DNA of 64,000 bases from NCBI GenBank assembly GCA_027924645.1, contig BSBN01001751.1:868001-932000 (forward strand), in the 5' to 3' direction. Position numbers and translations under genes: made by a program. The notes under the pieces are model-generated. The model saw only the letters and a program-made list of their open reading frames with translations. It made no database searches and was not told the DNA's origin. The stretch comes from Cunninghamia lanceolata. Its lineage: Eukaryota; Streptophyta; Pinopsida; Cupressales; Cupressaceae. Below are positions 32,344 to 43,690 of the stretch, piece after piece (positions within the stretch are counted from its first letter, which is position 1; every line of letters starts with the position of its first letter).

Positions 32344-35173
32344 CCCAATTTTTTTTTTAATGGCAACGGTGGGGGTACATACCCCCCCACCAAATGTGAC
32401 AACAAAATTTTTTTTGTAACCCGCGGACTGTATAATTACAACAACCACTCCACTTTCTAATTTCGGCTTCCATTTATTTTTATTTTTAAAGTTTTTAATA
32501 TAAAAATAATATATATATATATATATATATATATCGATATATATAAATATATATGTGATATATACACAGAACTTTTTCACAGTCCCATTTCAAAAAAAAA
32601 ATAGTTTGTTTAACATAATAAAATTAACAAATATATATATATATAAATGAATTTTCAAATGTAATAATCAAAATTCTCAAATCAGTTTGCCCTTTTTTTT
32701 ATTCCTTGTAAACATATACATTTAAAACACACAATTAAATAAAACTATCTATTTTTAACTTTAACTTTCCTTCATCATACTCATAGATTTTCTATTTTAA
32801 CAAAGTTGTAAATTATGCAATCACATTCATTATTTATTTTTTTTATCAAATTTCTATTGAGGCAAGAGATCCTAATTTTCCACAAATTGAATTCATTGCA
32901 TTATTATTAAGTACACTTGCAAAGAAAGAACAAAAAAAAAACACTTAATTAGATACTCCTAATTTTCTCTCTTTCAAAATAACAATTCATAATTTCTTAT
33001 TTGCCACAATAACAACTAAATCTCAACTTGCTAATAGGAGTATTAGAAATTATATACAAGCAATATCCTTTTAAAAACAAAATTTCCTTCCTTCTTCATT
33101 TCATAATGGTAAAATTTAATTTATCAAACTAAAACTATCAATACAATGAAAGAGGTTTTCTCACAACTTAAGAAGACAAATTTTTACAACAAGAGAGAGA
33201 GAAGTCCTCCTCTTTGGAAATCACAAGGATGAAGTTATTTGATAAGACCAAGCTCTCCTCAAGAGCCTTAAGAGTAAAGGAAAATAAAATATTTTCCAAG
33301 GCTAGTAAGTTCTTCAACTTCACACTAAGCTCCAAGGAAACCTACATATCACATAAGGGAAAGAAACATGACACATCCTGCTCTCCTCCCTACCGAAGAC
33401 CCGTAAGAGGGTCACCCTCAAGCTGGGAAGGCCATCCACACACCTAGGGAATTCAAATCCACTTCACAACAAGACAACAAACATCTCAAAGCACAATATT
33501 ACACCCGTGGATATTTACAACACACAACTCAACCAACGTGAGTTTAAAAGGGGTAGGAGAGTGGACACACTCAACTCTAGAGTGCCACTCCTTCAAAATA
33601 TCTCAATACAATTTTTCTCATGGCCTCTAGCCAACATGTTAACAAAATTCTCAAAGGAGTTCATATTTTGGCTCTCAAGCCATATAACAAATTACTCAAA
33701 ATCACATAAAATGCCCTCAAGGCTTTCAACATCCCAATATAAGGTAATGACCTCGAGGAGGATCATTCCTCCCCTACCCCACACTTGATGAGCATTTTCT
33801 CCCAAGTGGGAGAGGCTCTTTCAACACCCTACTAAATATTCCCCATAATAACAAAACACAACACAAGCAAAATACATCTCACACATTCATCATGCAAGCA
33901 AATTGAAATACAAGGGGAAGGCCTTAGCCTTGAAAACCAACCTTTAAAGCCCTAATATGGAAGAAGTTGATGTAGAGCTCTTCTAAAATCTCCTCCAACC
34001 TAAGCCACCAAACTCCCTCTATCCTTTTTCCCAAAAAAATTTTTATCAATAAAAATTCTCAAAAATTCAACAACCTTTCTTCCTATCCCAAGTGGGATTA
34101 AAATAAGCCCAATCCATGAGCTTAGAGGAATGGGGAGGTGACACTTGTCACGTCCTGACTCTTCCTCCCCACTATAAATGTGTCCCAAGGAATGGGTGTT
34201 GACACATCTCACTCAACCATCCCCAAAGTCTCCCTCACCCCTTACCACATGTCCTCTCTCCAACACATGGGAGAAAAAAGGGGAGTTAAAGAGGGAAAGG
34301 GTGACACATGTCTCCCCTTCCTTTCCTCTCATGAAGGACCACACAACTCCATGGAGACTGTCACCAATTGTAAGAGAGACTTGAAGTTAAGTCCTCCACA
34401 ATTGGTGGGTTTTGGAGTCATCTCTAACCTTGGGAAGAGAAAAGGGATGGGTTTGAGTGTTGGTACCACTCATCCTATCCCTCCCATGCCTCCAAATTCG
34501 TCACTTAACTTCAATGTGAAGTTAAGGTGACCATATGGAGGTTTACTAAGGGTTACCCAAGTCAAAAGGGACCCTAGACCCATGGGGTATAACTCAGGGT
34601 CAAGTTTAGCCTAGTTAAGGCACCCAGGGTCAAGTTAAAACACAAGAAAATGGTCTCCAAAAATTTAAAATTTAAAAATGGAATTCAAAGACAATTCTTA
34701 CAACACATATCATAATTCAACTTAAAAGAGGGTAGACTTAACCTAATTAACCTCATGCAAAATAACATTACAACATTACATCATACACAGAGTTGATCTT
34801 GGTTCCTCGTGGAACTAGATCGGCTTTACAAGGGATTACAACATCAAGTGTGGGATGATCTCCAGTATCTATGGTTGGTTAGAAATACCTGTGCACTTAG
34901 TTGCAAAGTTAATTCCACATATCAATAACATAGCCGAAGCAAATTAAAACTTGCACTCGCATAAGATATTACAAGTTCTTTTAAGCATAAAGGAAATTAC
35001 ATTACAATTTTCTAACCAACATCACGCAATTAGTTTTCCTTTAATATAGAGCATCTATCTAACATCACCCAATTAGTTTTCCTATAATATAAACATCTAT
35101 CTAACATCACCCAATTAGTTTTCCTATAAAATAAACATCTATCTAACATCACCCAATTTGTTTTCTCTTAATA

Positions 35174-35178
35174 CAAGC
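35174..35178. repeat. Target site duplication CAAGC, left copy (TE-E)
   Basis: Precedes TGTAGATTAG and recurs at 43487-43491. The target is inside the 42-bp tandem array of the TE-B LTR. Confidence 0.95.
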
Positions 35179-36250
35179 TGTAGATTAGATATGCAAATAA
35201 GGTACAAATATTAAACAAAATGCAATAAACACAAAGTTATACCTTACAAGCAAACCCAATCCCATCAAGGGAGGAAGGAGCCTTTGCACCCAAAACAAGC
35301 TCCTAGACAAAGATAATCCCTATACAATGAATTGAATTGTGAAACGCTACTCTAATTAGCAACTCACTATCCTAGCTCAAGAGTGATTTTGGCATGGTAA
35401 CTTTGCATAAACTTGGATGATGAAAATGGCTTGTGAGAGGTTCTATTTATAGACTTTTGGAAGGGCTTTTGATCCAATGGTGTAGATTGATTTGGAAGAT
35501 TAATGGTGGAGGATAAAAGTGATGTGGAGGGCCTAGATTGAATCTTGAATGAATGGAGGGCTAGGAATAAAAGTGATTCTTTTATTCATTTTGAGAAAAG
35601 GGGTTATTTAATGAGCATGGGGGTGAAGGATTATTTTGGAATTAAAGATTCATATGGGGGAATGTAAATGAATTAAAAATTCATTTGGGGAAGAGAGGAA
35701 ATAAATGGGCATGGGGTTGTAAGGAGAAATAAATGTGATGTGGGATGTTTTTAAATAAAAAATTGACTTATGTGGATTTAATTCAATTTTTTTATTTGGA
35801 GGATGTGGGGAAGGGTGTTAAACCAAGTTTGACCACCCAAATGAAGGTGTTAGGATTAATTAAACAGAGGTTTTATTTAATTAATCCTAAGGCTATGATG
35901 AGGTAGGCTAGGGCAAGCAATTAAATAATAGCTATTTAATTGTCTAGGGTAGGGATAGGTTAATTATAGGCTGAATTAATTAGTTAACATAGTTTTAACT
36001 AATTAATGGGATTTAGTTGAAAAGGGGGAAATTGATTTAATAAATATTGCATATTTATTAAATCAATTGGCTAAGGTTTGGACTATTGAATTAATGAAAT
36101 TAATTCAATTTTAGGGATAAAATGGTGTGAATTTGGAAAGTGAAAGGGGTAATTAAATAAAAAGTTAATTAATTGGTTAGAAGGGAAATTAGTGTGTCTA
36201 GGGTTGTCGAGAGTCAGTTTGATGGTAGAAGACATTTTTAGGTGTCTACA
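35179..36250 (-). repeat. TE-E 3' LTR
   Basis: TGTAGATTAG to TTTTTAGGTGTCTACA. A chain of AT-rich inverted repeats lies at about 35868-36115 (for example GATTTAATAAATATT with AATATTTATTAAATC). The end sequence resembles that of TE-D. Confidence 0.95.
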
Positions 36251-36264
36251 TTTGCTCCTCTTTG
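36251..36264 (-). promoter_or_regulatory. TE-E polypurine tract
   Basis: On the - strand AAAGAGGAGCAAA abuts the LTR start TGTAGACACC. Confidence 0.88.
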
Positions 36265-37084
36265 ACATGGCATCTGGACCTAGGAAGCAAGTGGCTTTAG
36301 GTTGAAGAAAAATATGCCCCAGCTGCCAGGAAGGTATGAGATGGATAAGGGATGCCCCCTCGAGAGGTCGGTGGGAAAATAAAAAAATTTCAAGCGAGTT
36401 CTCGAAAAGGATGCGACGGGAGTGAAAATCAGATAGGGGATGAGGAAAGAGGATGATGGGAAGAAAAATAGAGGAAAAAGGCTGGGATCTGCACCCAAGA
36501 GGGAAAAGGAGGAGGTGGAAGGATGACCTGGTCCACTATATTAGGCAAAGTGGGCCCTTAGAGTGCCACATTTGCACACTTTTGACTTTGGAGGAGAAAA
36601 GACGAAGGAGAGATGGCTGACTGTAACCCCCAGTTCCCGTGACTTCGACACATCTCCGAGCAGTTCTGAGAGTTTGGCTGGGCACCAAGCGCTGGACCTC
36701 CGATAGGGCCTAACCCTGTCTTTGTAATTTTTTCATTTTATGTGCATTTTTGGGGATTTGGGATACGGGATAATCAGGAATAGCGCCATCCTTGGTAATA
36801 GCACTATTTTTAATTTTAGCACTATTTGGGGGATTGTCACTATTGGGCTGATTAACGCTAATAGGTATATTGATGCCATTTTGAGAAATGGTGCCATCAA
36901 TAGCATGCAGTAGCGCTATCCTTTGGATTAGCGCAAAGAGGTCTGCATCATGGTGTGATTTTCTGTATTATCGCCATTTAGAAGAAATTGTAGCGCCATT
37001 TTTAAAATAGCACATTGGGTTGTCTATTTTTGTTGTGACATGATGCTGGCTTTTTAGACATTAGAATTAAAAAAAGGGGGGTGA
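36265..37084. other. TE-E 3' region with dispersed TAGCGC motifs
   Basis: No gene. From about 36775 to 37010 there are about ten variants of TAGCG(C)(C/T)A on both strands (AATAGCGCCATC, GTAGCGCTATC, TTAGCGCAAA, GTAGCGCCATT and others). Similar words recur in the leader at the other end of the element. Confidence 0.7.
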
Positions 37085-37482
37085 TTTGGAAGAAGATAGG
37101 TCACCATCTAACCGGAATGTTGCGTATGTAGGTTACACAGTGCTTTATATTGCAGCCACAAGAGCGACGAGTTCCATTTGTGATGGCACTGATCAATGGT
37201 TTTGACGATGTGACGCGGGCTCGATTGGTGAGATTGGGGCTTCTGACAGTGGCATCGATGCCAATTCTACGAGCTCATAGAGCTCTGATGACAGTGATTG
37301 TGGAGCGGTATCGCTCGAAGACTTACAGCTTTCTGTTGCTGACTGGCGAGATTACCATTACACTTGAGGATGTTTATCGCATCCTCAAGCTACCTATTCG
37401 AGGTCGGCAGGTTCAATATGACACGAGGAGGGGCGGAGTGCCCTTATCAAGTGTTTGGGGCGGATAGGTCGTCATCTAACCT
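37085..37482 (+). pseudogene. Plant mobile domain (PMD) fragment, copy 1
   Basis: A + strand frame (ATG 37150, ending 37467) with 'VERYRSKTYSFLLLTGEITITLEDVYRILKLPIRG'. It matches the hallmark 'GE.TITLEDV..LL.LPI.G' block of the plant mobile domain (MAIN/MAIL-type, PF10536), known in host genes and in transposable elements. Only about 105 residues, the N-terminal part of the domain, are present. It lies antisense to TE-E gag. Copy 2 follows with a 398-bp period, including about 65 bases of upstream sequence, so the unit duplicated as DNA. Confidence 0.8.
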
Positions 37483-37858
37483 TTTGGAAGAAGATAGGTC
37501 GTCATCTAACTGAAATGTTGCATATGCAGGATACACAGCGCTTTATATTGCAGTCACGAGAGCGACGAGTTCCATCTATGATGGCACTGTTCAATGGTTT
37601 TGACGATGCGACATGGGCTCGATTGGCGAGATTGGGGCTTCTGGCAGTGGCATCGATGCCAGTTCTGCGAGTTCATAGAGCTCTGATGACAGCAATTGTG
37701 GAGAGGTATCGCTCAGAGACTTGCAGCTTTCTGTTGCTGACTGGCGAGATTACCATTACACTTGAAGATGTTTATCGCATCCTCAAGCTACCTATTCAAG
37801 GTCAGTGGGTTTGATATGACACGAGGACGGGGTGGCGTGCCCTTATCAGAGTGTTTGG
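37483..37858 (+). pseudogene. Plant mobile domain fragment, copy 2
   Basis: Tandem copy of the preceding unit. Its frame, 37455-37814, runs from upstream sequence through 'VERYRSETCSFLLLTGEITITLEDVYRILKLPIQG' and then stops. A short common end (GCCCTTATCA then AGTGTTTGG) marks the unit boundary. The next bases are TE-E gag on the other strand. No complete PMD protein can be made from either copy. Confidence 0.78.
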
Positions 37859-39457
37859 TGCCTTTGTCGATGACCTCTTCAAAGGTGGATGCACAAAGAA
37901 TTTGTAAATGGAACCCTAATTCCTGATTGAGATTGCTCACGAACATGGTGACGAGCTATTTTTTAGGAATGGGCCATGGGAGTTTACTTGCTAAGCCTCT
38001 CCACCTTTGCAAGAAAGAAGCGAAGGCTTCTCCATTCTTTAGTTTGGTGTTGCAAAGGTCTGTCATGGACATTTCGTGCTTGAAATTGTAGGAGAAGTGG
38101 TTTACAAATTTCTCCGCAAGCTCAGGGAAAGTCCTAATGCCTGGGGGAAGATGTGTGAACCATTCAGTGGCTTGACTGCCGAGGCTTCTTAGAAAGAGTC
38201 TCATGAGATAGGTATCGTTATTTGAGACCTCTAAGCAAGCGATGTAAAACTCCCTAAGATGGTCCCTAGGGTCTCCCTTCCCCTTGTATTTGTCGAGTTT
38301 AGGTGTCTCAAAGTTCTTGGGGAAAGGGGGCATGTACAAAGTGCGATCAAATGGATAGGGCCAAATATCCTCAAAGAAATAGTACTTTCTCTTGCCCCAG
38401 TTTGTAGGTCATCTACCTTTTGGATCAAGTACTGCACAACAATTGTGAGATCCTGTGATTGTTGTATGTACGCCTGTTGGTTGGTGAGATGTTGGAGATG
38501 GGGTGGGATTTGATGTTGGGGATGTGTTTGATTGAGGTGTTGGTATTGCAGGTTGGTGTTTGGGTTGATTGGTGCCTGATGTTGTTGATGCACGTAGAGT
38601 TGTTGAAGAACATGAGGTGGTATTTGGGGATTGGTTTGATGTTGTATAGATGATGTTATGGGGTTATGTGGATACGTGATAGTGGATGGATTGACGTTGG
38701 GTATGTGAATGTTGGATTGGTTAGATGTGTTGTGAGGTGGTTGTGAGAATAATTGCCATAGGTATGCAATGGTTTGAGGGTTGGGTGGGGGCACACTCAT
38801 GGATGTACTTACTTGCATGATGTTGCCTTGTATGCCCATGGTGATTTGTGAAGCGGAAGGGTTTATGGTAGTTGTGGTAGTAGAGGTGATAACGGGTTGG
38901 GAGATGGTAGGGATGGCAGTACATGTGGGAATTGTAGATGTGGTAGCGGTTGAGCTTGTGGAGGTGGTAGATATGGTAGGTGTTGACGTTTGAGAGATGG
39001 TAGGTTGGGCATGTGATGTAGATGCTTGGCTATTTGATGGGGTAGGAATGATTGTAGAGGTGGATGGTTGTGATGATGTCGTGATGGGGTGGAGTTGAGC
39101 ACCAATTTTGAGAAGATGATCAAGATATCTACTTGGGTCTGACCTTAAGATTTTATCAAGTAGGTCCATGTTATCAGCGTCTTGCATAAATCTCAAGACA
39201 TCTAGATCATCTTGGGAAATAGTGGGGACATTTTGTGTTGGTGGTGGTGGTGGTGGTGGTGGTGGTGGTGGTGTTGGTTGTATTTGTAAGTAACTGAAGG
39301 GATTGTCGTTGGGAGCATATGGGGGGATGTAAGAGTATGTAGCTGGGTTGTATGTTTGATAGGTGGGTATGTTGCTGCTATTGGTGTTGAGCATACCAAA
39401 TTGCCAATGTTCTGCCATTTCTTGATTCTTTTTGTGTTGTGATCTCGTGGTGGGCAT
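37859..39457 (-). pseudogene. TE-E gag with long Pro/Thr/Gln-rich N-terminus, truncated
   Basis: ATG at 39457 ('MPTTRSQHKKNQEMAEHW'). The first about 370 residues are low complexity: a run of 11 Pro encoded by a (GGT)n tract on the + strand (39239-39273), then Ser/Thr-rich, then Gln/Asn/His-rich segments. After a frameshift near 38340-38380 comes the gag domain (37956-38339): 'FPKNFETPKLDKYKGKGDPRDHLREFY', 'SQATEWFTHLPPG', 'HEMSMTDLCNTKLKNGEAF'. A TAG-type break follows at 37956, and the frame then runs through 'FEEVIDKGTK' before the PMD junction near 37859. The nucleocapsid end and all of pol are missing. Confidence 0.85.
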
Positions 39458-42397
39458 GCACGCGTATGGGCTTGATTCCTAGACGTAGAGTGAGATGGGG
39501 ATGGAGACCTTAGAGAATCTGATTGATGACGTTGGACCCAAAGATGGATGTGGTAGTGAGATGGAGTAGAAGAGAGGATGGAAAATTGATATGTTTTTCT
39601 AGATGTGTTAATCTAAGGGTGGTGTGAGCGGATGATATAGATTTTCTAAACAATTTTTGGACCAAAAGATAGGTGATGGATGGCGTTTGTTTGGAAGAGA
39701 TTTTGATGTTTGATATGGATGATTTTGATAGTCAACAAGTTGAGCTTAGGTAGGACCTAGATTTGTGGTTGCACAAGTGGATATTTTTCTTTGTTTGGGG
39801 TAGACTAATGACCTTACGCAAAGAGGGATAATAATTTCACTTGGAAGGTAGACTATTGACTTTCCAAGCGAGATATGATGTGAAGGATGAAATCTAGATC
39901 TAACTTTAGCTCAAAAGGATGACGGATTTTGATAATGTTTTGATTTGGGAGATTTTGGAGATTTTTGGGAATGATTTTGGTTTGGTCCAAAAGGTATGCA
40001 AATATTAAGAAAGATGAGGTGGATACGAAAATGAGGTAGGTTCGATGTAGCAAAGGGGTCCAACAATGGTGGTGATTAATCCTCTAAGGTCAAAGAGAAG
40101 GTGTGGTTTTAGGAAATTTTGAAGAAAATGGATGTACTGTTATTAGATTTTTGGGATGCGAATATGGATTATGGCTGAGCAGAGGGTGAAGATCACAACT
40201 AAATAGTTCTTTGTTTTAGGCAAGTCAATCTAAGAATAGCACCAATACACAGGTGGAATGGTGCCACAATCAGACAGATATAGCGCTAAAACAAGGCAGT
40301 GTTTGTTGAGGTCCTAAAAGATAGATTTTTTATGACAATTTTGGATTTTCTTGTTTGGATTTTGATCAAAAGATTTGGTTTGTCTCTTGGCAATGTTGTT
40401 GCAAATAATTCAAGCACAATAATCAAGATTTTTGCTTTGTTTTGTAAAAAGACGTGTGATTTTATTTAACAAGCACTTTGAACAACCTAAGGTGAGGATG
40501 TGACAATATTTATTGAATCCCCTAGCTGCGCCTATTCAAAGTGGGTAGCTCCAGGATCTTGATAGCACTAGCTCCTCCTTACAATTACACACACTTCTCA
40601 CACATACCAAGATCCGGGTTTCTTATAAGGCTTTTCCATCACCAAACCTTTAGATTATCCCTTCTACCTCGGCTAAGAATGGCATGAATCGGAGCCGCTT
40701 CAAAGGTTTCCCTTCTACGCCAACAAATAGAAGGATTTTGGCTTGTTAAACAATGGTTCGTAGTAAGGGCATCTGTTCAGGTGGTTATACGTGCGGTAGT
40801 GCTACCCTCTGCTATGGAGTCTCCTAGCCTCCAAGGGTTATGCCTTGGAGGGTTTTGGGGGAGGTTGGCTATCGGTATAAACAACAACACCTGTTGCTTG
40901 AGACTTTCGTCCCAGATGCCTTATTTTATATAGCGGCTTAGAAGAGCTTGGCTTTAGCTTGATGCTGCTTAGGTCATTCCCACCTTTCAAAGCGGGGTGG
41001 CAGGCCCTCTAAAGATTAACAAAAGTAACACAATCACAAAAAATATTTTTGATCCCCAAGTTCATATAAAGATGTGAGGGGAGAGCATACGTATTTTCTA
41101 TGATTGCATCACACTAAACATGGTTCATTTTATTTCTTTGGATTTAGATTGGGGGTGATTAATGCAAGTTTAGTGAGAAGCTTTTGATTCTCAAGGTCAC
41201 CAAAAATGGTGCGAGGGAAGAGCATACGCTTTTTCACACCACAAGCAAAAAGAGCACAAGACACTTCACACAATTAAAAATGATCTTCTTGATTATATGC
41301 GTGAAAGATGCAAGTTGTTGTTCTTTTTAACCAAAATACTTTCGATTTATGCAAGTTGTGGTTCTTTTTAAAGCCCAAATTGAAGTGTTTGGATTGTTGT
41401 TGTTGGCACACAATGTAAATTTTAGGACACCAAATTTAAATGTTTGGGCACACACACACACACAAAAGTTTGATTGTTTGTTCAATTTTAATTACACCAA
41501 ATCGAAGTGTTTCACTAACTAACATGCAAAGGATTCATTTTAAGTTGCAATTGAAGTATTTTGCTAACTAGAAATCAAACCATCCTGCAAAAAGCTTGTT
41601 AGGATCCACAATATGACCTGCAACACACTTGTCAGTCCCTGCATAGACAGAAAAGTCAGTTCTCAAAATTGTGCTAAAATAGATACACAATAGTGCCACT
41701 GTGGGCAGAACAACCTGACTTACACAGATGGCGCTAATTAAAAATATAGTGCTAATAAAAGACTATTAACGTGACAAAACAGACGATAGCGCTACAATAT
41801 TACAATAAAGGCACTAACAAAGATTTTAGCGCTAATACATCGTGTGCAAAGCGAAGAAACGGAAGATGGCATTGATATAGCTATATGAAAGCGCCACTGT
41901 GCAACTTTCCAGAGAGTCTATTTATCCTACGGATAGCGTCGATCTGGGTGATAGCGCTGATACGGCACTGAACACGTCTAACCTACAAAAAAGTGGTTCC
42001 TTCTGATGAACACAAAGGGTCAGACAACAAAGTGGAAGTCCTGGTTAGTCTTGTTAGTCATTAGCAAACAAAAAAAAAAAACTAAAACAAAACACTATGA
42101 TGCATGTTAGATTTTGTGCAAAATTTTTTGCATAACCTTCCCTTGTCCAATCGATATTCCTATAAAAATAGAGAGCAATCAAGTCATAAAAAAATAGCAG
42201 GAAGATCATTTGGGAGAAGATAGAATGTGAAGGAGTTTTGGAAGAAGAATATGTTGCACAGAATAGCGCCAAAATAGGGAATGGCGCTAAAAGGAACTAG
42301 TGATGGCGTCGCTGAGCAGGTATGATGGCGCCAGACCTGTAAAAGCACGTATCTTACACCAAAAACTCACAACACAAGTTAGATTTAGACCTTGTGG
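39458..42397 (-). other. TE-E long 5' leader
   Basis: About 2.9 kb between PBS and gag ATG with no credible ORF. At about 40210-42330 it has roughly 16 more TAGCGC-type words (ATAGCGCTA, AATGGCGCTA, GATGGCGCCA and variants). Two similar blocks lie near 41050-41110 and 41190-41240 (GAGGG(G/A)AGAGCATACG). Long leaders are usual in Tat/Ogre elements. Confidence 0.65.
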
Positions 42398-42415
42398 GTC
42401 CCAGTCGGCATGCCA
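42398..42415 (-). promoter_or_regulatory. Candidate primer binding site of TE-E
   Basis: On the - strand TGGCATGCCGACTGGGAC begins one base inside the 5' LTR. Placement is right for a PBS. The tRNA is not identified. Confidence 0.55.
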
Positions 42416-42416
42416 A

Positions 42417-43486
42417 TGTAGATTAGATATGCAAATAAGGTAGAAATACTAAACAAAATGCAATACACACAAAGTTTTACCTTACAAGCAAACCCAATCC
42501 CATCAAAGGAGGAATGAGCCTTTGCACCCAAAACAAACTCCTAGACAAAGATAATCCCTAGATAATGAATTGAAATGTGAAATGCTACTCTAATTAGCAA
42601 CTCACTATCCTAGCTCAAGAGTGATTTTGACATGGTAACTTTGCATAAACTTGGATGATGAAAATGGCTTGTGAGAGGTTCTATTTATAGACTTTTAGAA
42701 AGGATTTTGATCCAATGGTGTAGATTGACTTGGAAGATCAATGGTGGAAGATAAAAGTGATTTGGAGGGCCTAGATTGAATCTTGAATGAATGGAGGGTT
42801 AGGAATAAAAGTGATTCTTTTATTCATTTTGGGAAAAAGGGTTATTTAATAACCATGGGGGTGAAGGATTATTTCAGAATTAAAGATTCATATAGGGGAA
42901 TGTAAATGAATTAAAAATTTATTTGGGGAAGAGAGGAAATAAATGGGCATGGGGTTGTAAGGAGAAATAAATGTGATGTGAGATGTTTTTAAATAAAAAA
43001 TTGACTTATGTGGATTTAATTCAATTTTTTTATTTGGAGGATGTGGGGAAGGGTGTTAAACTAGGTTTGACCACCCAAATGAAGGTGTTAATTAAACAGA
43101 GGTTTTATTTAATTAATCCTAAGGCTATGATGAGGTAGGCTAGGGTAGGCAATTAAATAATAGTTGTTTAATTGTCTAGGGTAGGGATAGGTTAATTATA
43201 GGCTAAATTAATTAGTTAACATGGTTTTAACTAATTAATGGGATTTAGTTGAAAAGGGGAAAATTGATTTAATAAATATTGAATATTTATTAAATCAATT
43301 GGCTAAGGTTTGGACTATTGAATTAATGAAATTAATTCAATTTTGGGGATAAAATGGTGTGAATTTGAAAAATGAAAGGGGTAATTAATTAAATAAAAAG
43401 TTAATTAATTGGTTAGAAGGGAAATTGGTTTGTTTAGGGTTGTCAGGAGTTAGTTTGATGGTAGAAGACATTTTTAGGTGTCTACA
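42417..43486 (-). repeat. TE-E 5' LTR
   Basis: TGTAGATTAG to GTGTCTACA, matching 35179-36250, with the same AT-rich inverted-repeat chain at about 43085-43345. Confidence 0.95.
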
Positions 43487-43491
43487 CAAGC
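43487..43491. repeat. Target site duplication CAAGC, right copy (TE-E)
   Basis: Follows GTCTACA and equals 35174-35178. The TE-B 42-bp array resumes immediately after. Confidence 0.95.
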
Positions 43492-43685
43492 ATCTATCTA
43501 ACATCACCCAATTTGTTTTCTCTTAATACAAGCATCTATCTAACATCACCCAATTTATTTTCTCTTAACATAATAAAGTCTAAAAGTTTGGGAATGCAGG
43601 ATCAACAGTCCCACAAATAAAAAAAGTATTAGCAACAATAAGGTAAATAGTCACATGAACTGAAATGAAAAATGTAGGCCTCACA
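43492..43685 (-). repeat. TE-B 5' LTR, remaining 194 bp
   Basis: Continues the LTR broken at 35178. It ends GGCCTCACA like 6221 and is followed by the AAGGT duplication. Confidence 0.95.
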
Positions 43686-43690
43686 AAGGT
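43686..43690. repeat. Target site duplication AAGGT, right copy (TE-B)
   Basis: Equals 1275-1279. The TE-A frame continues from 43691 in the same phase. Confidence 0.95.

Larger units (their letters stand above)
30546..35178 (-). repeat. TE-B 5' LTR, main part
   Basis: Matches 1280 to about 6040. It carries the same sub-features: 62-bp duplication (31148-31272), (AC)n (31592-31621), GC island (about 31965-32262), palindrome (about 32268-32343), (TA)n (about 32505-32560) and the start of the 42-bp tandem array (from about 35010). TE-E interrupts it at 35178. No gene. Confidence 0.95.
35179..43486 (-). mobile_element. TE-E: non-autonomous Tat-like element with gag and captured PMD fragments
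   Basis: LTRs 35179-36250 (1,072 bp) and 42417-43486 (1,070 bp), TSD CAAGC. Sense is the - strand: PBS region near 42398-42415, a 2.9-kb leader, a gag frame, then, in place of pol, two tandem copies of a plant-mobile-domain fragment in the opposite orientation, a 3' region and the PPT. It has no protease, RT, RNase H or integrase, so it would depend on a relative. About 11 differences in the first 175 bases of the LTRs make it older than TE-D. Confidence 0.92.
1280..43685 (-). mobile_element. TE-B: Tekay-like chromovirus with giant LTRs, host to TE-C, TE-D and TE-E
   Basis: A complete but inactive - strand LTR retrotransposon. Left (3') LTR 1280-6221, PPT 6222-6234, pol C-terminus to gag in pieces between 20494 and 30411, PBS 30531-30543, right (5') LTR from 30546 to 43685 interrupted by TE-E. 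The LTRs begin TGT(C/T)ATGCCCACATT and end GGCCTCACA, with TSD AAGGT. After removing the nested insertions the element is about 14-15 kb with LTRs of about 4.8-4.9 kb. Clade assignment (Tekay/Del-like chromovirus) rests on RT, integrase and C-terminal motifs and is from family knowledge. Confidence 0.93.

Noticed and set aside
38459..38993. Val/Met/Gly-rich + strand ORFs opposite TE-E gag
   Set aside because: Shadows of the Pro/Thr/Gln-rich gag coding strand.
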